Positions 58,106 to 64,000 of a DNA stretch of 64,000 bases are shown piece by piece; the stretch's first letter is position 1, and the number at the start of each line of letters is the position of its first letter. The notes beneath the pieces are model-generated. The model was not told where the DNA came from and did not search any database. It saw only the letters and a list, made by a program, of their open reading frames with translations. Source of the DNA: Calonectria ilicicola. Its lineage: Eukaryota > Ascomycota > Sordariomycetes > Hypocreales > Nectriaceae. Location of the stretch: assembly GCA_020809705.1 (NCBI GenBank), contig CP085833.1, positions 3,596,001-3,660,000 of the forward strand, read 5' to 3'. The translations under genes were made by a program, and so were the position numbers.

Positions 58106-60909
58106 GATGACAATATTGCGTAGAGTCAAAGAGAAGAAAGAACTAGACAGAAGAAAATGAACAAAGAGAATAGGTAAAGCCTCAGAGTGCACCTGATGAG
58201 CAACTTGGAGAAGGCAATGAACTAACCGCCTGCCATCTCCTTATATACACAGCATCACTGCGCTTTGGGTGATGGGAGCCGTTTGGGAATCGAGACGTTG
58301 CTATGGGTTTGTCCTGTCACCACCGAGGCAACGCATCCAAGTGGAGAACTGAATAGATTCATTCTATCAACGGCTCTTGTAAGTTAGACATGACCGTTCA
58401 CCCCATTGAGCCATACAATGATCCACCTTGAGTAGCCTTGAACCTTGGCATGATCTATTCTAAGACTGGAATGATTTCTACCGTATCAACCATCAACAGT
58501 GACTTGAATTGTCTTATTCTATGTGCGTGTGAATGGTAGATTTTCCGGTCGCTCTGTCCGCAAGTTAAATACCAGTGTGTGGTGGAGATGATCGCAACGC
58601 GCCCACCCATTGGTCCAAGGGCATCAAATGTCTTGCAGCCGCTTACTGGCCGACAAACCGATAATGTTTCACACTTTTACCAATGTTTCGTTGCTGTCCT
58701 GGCAATGCGCTCTACCATCGAGAATGTCCCAGGTGAACAATATGAATGTCTCACCCAAACATGGCACCTTGCAATTGAATTCTAGTGCATGGAAAACTGG
58801 TGGTGCGAGGACCCGGACAACACAATCCGCCGGGTTTCAAACGAAAGGGATGATCTTGTATGGCACAGATGTCTGGTAAACCAACGATGTTGATATCGCA
58901 CATCAAGCCATGGAAGCAGAAAATGTGATGCCTACAGCCAGGCATTTCTACGGGGATTCTTTTGCTAGGAAAATCCCCTGAATAATCTACGAGAAAGCGC
59001 ATTGTTTTATTATCCATCATGATTTAATGCTAGAGTTCTTTCTCAAATGAGGTGCCAAACACTGCATGATTTACTGATAACTCAAAGATACCATAGGTTA
59101 GGAGACCAATATGCCATGGGCTAACATTACTTGTCGTTAACGAAGACTCTGATTAGTTCGTATTAAATCTATAGCATGTTGTATACACCCAACTAAGGTG
59201 TTTTCTATCGATGTGATATGACACGGGATACTGTTCGGGCTTCTGGCGATGCATCCCCCCAACCCACTTATCACTTGAGAAACACAAAACCAAATCAGAA
59301 CCCGCCATTGATAAGCGGGTGGTTAACTTTATAGCTGACAGACCCGTATCATTTGGCGATATATATGGTGACATGAGGGCCGTTTTGGGGCCCAGGGTAA
59401 ATCTTTGGCTTGGCAGTTTAGTGGTTCCAACGGACTCTCTAATACATCTATGTTAAGGCCATGTTCCGTGTTTAACAATCCCAATAGCTGCGATACGATT
59501 TGCCTTGGTTTTATGACTACAAGAATTTGGCGACTTCCAATGCACTGAAGGGGATTGTATTTGACTTTGGTAATTTGTGATCAAAATCGAGATGCCTGCT
59601 CCAGGGGGGTTCGCTATTAACATGTGTCTCATACTATCATCAACCCATGCTTTCAACGGGGGAACGTCGAGAAATCAGAAATTGGCAATTTATGGAGGAG
59701 GGTGAACTCAACAGAAAAATTAGGCTCTGATCTGCTGTTACTCTTCATGTTTGAGCGTGGTCGATTATTGGTGCACAAAACTATTGAGTAAGGGCTACTC
59801 CTCTGCCATGCCTATGCTATCGTTCATGTGCAACATCTGCATGCTTCTGTGGCGCTTGATAGTTCACATTTAGAGGAACACAGCTAGCTCACATGACTTC
59901 TAGAGCTCCCTTGCCGGAAAATTTCTCGAGACGGGGGCGAGAATGCGAGGTCCCAAGATCGTTCAACTCTTTGGGGTGTCTTGCGTGACCCAGTGACAAG
60001 CTATCTATCACATTGAAAAACATGTTTCACGAATGGTCATAGATAAGAGCACGCAGCCGTTATTCGATGTGTTTTGGCCAAGTATGCATAATTGTCACTT
60101 TGTACTGAGATGAGGTCATGGATCCAATTGCAAGCCAAAAGATGCCCTGCCCGTTATCAAGCAAATCGCCGAGGTTTGGCAGAGATGGCAATATAAGCGA
60201 TGGCCTAGGCGTCAATGCGCCCTTTCGGCACTCTCTGTCTGTACACATGTGCTGAGCCGAGGATGGCTTTTGGGGGCAATTACCCCCTAGCTCAGATTTG
60301 CAACCCCGGATTACTTCCCCACCGATTATCGTTCGATACAAGCTCCCCCCAAAACGGGCGGCGGAGGGTCTGCATAGAGCGATGATAGATCGGAAAAAAG
60401 GTACTGAAAAGAAGAATTTTTCAATTAAAGAATATAATCTTCCGCGAGCCGCATATATTTGTATACCACCTTACTTGGCAGTTTTCCAGTCGTCGTGATG
60501 GAACCTTGAGGCTGCCGCTAAGGACTTTATCACCCGCAATAGCCTCCCCTCCTCCCCCGCTATGCGGGAGCAGACATTCCCCCGAACCAATTACGGCGCC
60601 TGTATTTCAGTGCACCGAACCCAATGACCCCACTGTGGAGAAACCGAGGTCCCGACGTCACTTGCAGAGCCGAAAGAAACACTAGCACCGAGAGCTCTGG
60701 CACGCGCCCACCTGCGCTGCGCTGTCTTCAGCCCATGGTGCCCTGGTTTGTTTTCATCTTCTTTTCTGAACTAAGATCTCTTCCTTTTTAGACTATTGGA
60801 GACAGGTTGTGCGCATTTAAGACAACACTTGACCATCTGCATGACATAGAACGACGGTGCTATTTTCTCCCTTCCTTGTCGCACATCAGAAAAACTACCC
60901 TTCGCCATC
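58106..60909. other. Intergenic region, 2.8 kb
   Basis: Divergent spacer between the WSC gene and the cytochrome b5-acyl-CoA dehydrogenase gene. AT-rich between 58.3 and 60.5 kb, with no supported gene or RNA. Confidence 0.5.
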
Positions 60910-62613
60910 ATGAGTTCTCCAGCCAAAACCTTCACTCGCGAAGAGGTTCGCGAGCACACGTCCGAGGACTCGCTCTGGTGCATCATCGACAGCACCGTCT
61001 ACGACCTGACCGAGTTCGTCGACGCACACCCTGGTGGCGAGTCGGTGCTACGACAGGTTGCTGGCCAGGATGCGACGACTGCCTTTTACAACCTGCACCG
61101 TCACGAGGTGCTAACCAAGTACGCCGATCTGGCCGTTGGCACCATCGAGGGCGAGTCGGCCCAGGTCATCACCCCCCAACCCGGCGACCTCAGCAAGGTG
61201 CCCTACGCAGAGCCGCTCTGGCTGACCGAACCTTTCCGTAACCCCTACTACGGCGAGTCGCATCGTCGCCTGCAGCGCGCAGCCCGCGAGTTTACCGATC
61301 GTTACCTATACCCCGAAGCCCAGGAATGCGAGGCGACCGGCCGTTACATTAGCCAAGAGATGATTGATCGCATGAGCAAGCTAGGTATCCTGCACATGAA
61401 GATTGGCCCCGGCAAGCACTTGCACGGCGTTGACCTCTTTAATGGCGCTGTCAAAGGCGAGGAGTTTGATTACTTCCACGACCTAATCATCGCACAAGAA
61501 ATGTCCCGAGCCATGGGGCGAGGCTTTCAGGATGGAAACATGGCCGGTATGACTATTGGTCTGACTGCCGTCCTAAACTTTGCTCGCGATGAGGCCTGGA
61601 AGAAGAAGATTTCGAACCAGGTTTTTAGCGGCGAGAAGAAGATCTGCCTGGCTATTACAGAGGCTTTTGCCGGTTCAGATGTGGCTGGCATCCGAACTAC
61701 AGCAGAGAAGACACCAGACGGCAAGCACTATGTAAGTTGAGAACACCGCTACTGGCCAAGCCTTGGCCTCTAACATGAGACAGATTGTCAACGGAACAAA
61801 GAAGTGGATCACGAATGGAACTTGGTGCGACTACTTCGTTACTGGTGTCCGCACAGGCAAACATCTGTCTGTCCTGCTTATCGAGCGAGGTGAGGGCGTT
61901 GAGACCAAGCCCATCAAGACCTCCTACTCTCCCGCTGCCGGCACTGCCTACGTCACCTTTGACAATGTCAAGGTCCCCGTGGAGAATCTGCTAGGAGAAG
62001 AGAACAAGGGCATTCACGTTATCCTCAGCAACTTTAACCACGAGCGGTGGTACATGGTTTGTATGTGCTTCCACCCCTAGACACTTACACTTAGAACAGC
62101 CACTGACAGAATGTAGGCGGCAGCATTCGCATTTCAAGATTTATCGTCGAGGAGTGCTTGAAATGGGCGAACCAGCGTCTTGTTTTTGGCAAGCGCCTCA
62201 TTGACCAGCCCGTCATTCGCCAAAAGTAAGCGATCATTCTCTATCTATGTCATGTCGTCACACTAACATCATCCAGGCTTGCTAAAATGATCGCCTTGGT
62301 CGAGGCCAACCAGTCCTGGCTAGAGACCATCACCTATCAGATGTGTCACATGCCTTACAAGCAGCAAGCCCAGCACCTGGCCGGTCCTATTGGGCTGTTG
62401 AAGATGAGCGCCACCCGTGCTGCTCACGAGATTGCCGATGAGGCGGTCCAGATCTGGGGTGGTCGCGGTCTTACCCAGTCAGGAATGGGCAAATTTATCG
62501 AAATGTTCCACCGCACGTACAAGTTCGATGCAATTCTTGGTGGCGCAGAGGAGGTGCTTGGAGATCTTGGTGTAAGACAGGCCATGCGAAATTTCCCCAA
62601 GGCTATGTTGTAG
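60910..62613 (+). CDS. Cytochrome b5-acyl-CoA dehydrogenase fusion protein
   Basis: Four exons (60910-61731, 61784-62060, 62117-62225, 62277-62613) give 514 aa. Residues 5-80 are a cytochrome b5 domain with the heme-ligand motif DAHPGGE at about 39-44 and a second His in YNLHRHEVL. An acyl-CoA dehydrogenase follows: EFTDRYLYPEAQE, ITEAFAGSDVAGIRTTAE for flavin and substrate, IVNGTKKWITNGTWCDYF, and the C-terminal helices with IWGGRGLTQSGMGKFIEMFHRTYKFDAILGGAEEV. It should oxidise an acyl-CoA to the enoyl-CoA; the attached b5 may accept electrons or target other redox partners. No mitochondrial presequence and no peroxisomal tail (ends PKAML). Known in fungi as a fused architecture; substrate chain is unknown. 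Confidence 0.92.
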
Positions 62614-63471
62614 AATCGGTTCGGGTGGCATTCCTGGCGTGTACTTATATTATTTTTGGAGGTTTTTTTTAGGGGTGCTTTTTTTGGTCCAGCAACAATT
62701 CCCAGTCGTACATTCCATCCTTTCAGCTTGGTTAAATCTGTAAATGTTCGCTGAGCATCGTGATTTAGTAAACCATAGTTGCTTTTGCCGAGTAGTTTGC
62801 TGCAGCAATTGCTTAATTTTCCTTGGTCGTTCTTGAAGCTGCGAGCCTGAACAAATCATGGTCAATGAATCTGACCGCAAAGTTCGCCTACTGTGCTCTC
62901 GCTCTCAGGATCTTGACTTACGCTATAGTATGATAAGTGCGAGGACAAATCAACAACACCAGTACACAGAAGCATTCACACCAAGGTTAAGTTCCCGTCA
63001 ACTTCGGGATCAACACAATTCATCTCGTCCTGACTACCAACGGGGCAATCCCCAATACTGGGTTTCTACTCCCCATCCACTGCGGTGGATGGGTTGCAGA
63101 GGCACCCAAAACGTTCACAAGCCGCCATTTTTCTTCTTCTCGCCACTCTTTTACCGTCACCATCCGCCTCTCTCCCCTTGAAGTCGAGCCGTGGGCCTCT
63201 CAAAGCCCTTCATTGCGTGACGAAATCCAATTCCGAGATGTTCCAATCACGGGACTGAATGTTGCCAACCCTTGCCGAGATGTGAGCAACGTGAGTTGCA
63301 AGCCGGCGAATTTATGATCATAATGGTCGTGTACGAGATGAACTTTTTTGGCAAATATTCCGAGCAAAAAACAAAAAGCAAACGCAAAAGAATTTTTCGA
63401 CCGTGGGCATCATGGAGCTGCCAGGTTGACCTTTCCTTGATTGTTCAACCAAGGAAACACGCATCGCCATC
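62614..63471. other. Convergent 3' flank, 860 bp
   Basis: Between the acyl-CoA dehydrogenase and the zinc-knuckle gene. Only short frames; no RNA gene or repeat seen. Confidence 0.5.
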
Positions 63472-64000
63472 TCAGTTGGGGCACTGAGACTGAACATGGC
63501 CTGCCTGCTGGCACTTGTAGCAGATCTTCTCGCCGCCAGCAGACTCCTTGGGACAGTCTCGGGAGTAGTGTCCAGACTCTCCACAGTTGTAGCACTTCAT
63601 GCCGTTGACACACTCGCCTGTGCTTGGATTAGTATGATTCATCTTTGTGTGAGTGACTAGACTTACGAGACATGTGGCCAAATCCACCGCAAGAGTAACA
63701 GGTCTTGCCAGCACCGCCACCACCGTAGCCGCCACCATAGTTGTTGCCGGATGACTTGGTGCAGCTACGGGCAATGTGACCCATCTCACCGCACTAGGCT
63801 TGTCAATAGGTTAATCTTATTATCAAGGGAAAAAAGGGAATCACCTTGTAGCACTCAGTACCACTGTTGCCACCAGCAGGGCCAGGGCCGCCCATTGGGC
63901 ATTCACGGGAAATGTGGCCAGCTTGACCACACTTGTAGCAAGACTTGACTTCCTTCGCAGGCTCAGGGCATTCACGGCCTACACCTTTTTAGTATACGAG
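63472..64000 (-). CDS. GIS2: CCHC zinc-knuckle nucleic-acid-binding protein (GIS2/CNBP-like), 5' end outside
   Basis: Three exons are visible (63978-63845, 63793-63667, 63617-63472), all with GT...AG introns and one with a TACTAAT branch. An intron starts at 63979 and leads to exons beyond the right edge. The visible 135 residues carry five complete CCHC knuckles (CYKCGQAGHISREC, CYKCGEMGHIARSC, CYSCGGFGHMSREC, CYNCGESGHYSRDC, CYKCQQAGHVQSQC) and the end of a sixth (REC). A GGGYGGGG linker separates knuckles two and three of those seen. CNBP/Gis2 proteins bind G-rich single-stranded RNA or DNA and act in translation and stress granules. Confidence 0.9.

Noticed and set aside
58681..58740. Possible tRNA (GGTAGAGCGC on the minus strand resembles a D arm)
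   Set aside because: No matching anticodon stem, T arm or acceptor stem could be formed.

Overview
The window is nuclear DNA of a filamentous ascomycete. Most genes carry short spliceosomal introns of about 50-80 bp with GT...AG ends and, in several, a visible CTAAC/CTGAC branch site. Two tRNA genes carry short introns just 3' of the anticodon. The protein set (CFEM and WSC cell-surface proteins, cerato-platanin, Zn2Cys6 regulator, Rsm18, Atg2) is that of Pezizomycotina, most likely a sordariomycete and perhaps hypocrealean; the species is not identified. No transposon, CRISPR array, plasmid or viral gene was seen.

Layout. 1-6 kb: tail of a gene with a dense run of SUMO-type motifs, a METTL7-like methyltransferase, an HSL-type esterase, and IMP3 and RSM18 head to head. 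6-16 kb: a PPR-type mitochondrial protein (possibly CIA84), an aldo-keto reductase, a SLC35F-like transporter, tRNA-Thr(AGU) and an F-box protein. 17-23 kb: an unrecognised gene with an in-frame stop that a 60-nt intron would remove, cerato-platanin, homoserine kinase THR1. 23.8-30 kb: tRNA-Ala(AGC), then a Dip5-like amino-acid permease, a class V PLP enzyme and a Zn2Cys6 factor. 31-40 kb: a thioesterase-like membrane protein, a CFEM protein, a 5.1-kb stretch without a convincing gene, RAE1 and a small probably mitochondrial protein. 40.8-45.9 kb: a second gene-poor stretch. 45.9-64 kb: ATG2, an amine oxidase, a WSC protein, a cytochrome b5-acyl-CoA dehydrogenase fusion and a zinc-knuckle protein running off the right edge.

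Most of the window is housekeeping. The part that looks like a dedicated local system is 24-30 kb. There the permease and the PLP enzyme share a 715-bp divergent promoter holding three copies of an 18-bp motif (consensus ACGGAGTTGRMMCTCCAT), a GATA-site palindrome and GCGGGG sites, and a zinc-cluster regulator lies next door. I infer a small regulated amino-acid uptake and conversion unit; substrate and regulator-site pairing are untested.

Exon borders were read by eye from splice signals. All complete multi-exon models given here add up to whole codons. No database search was possible.
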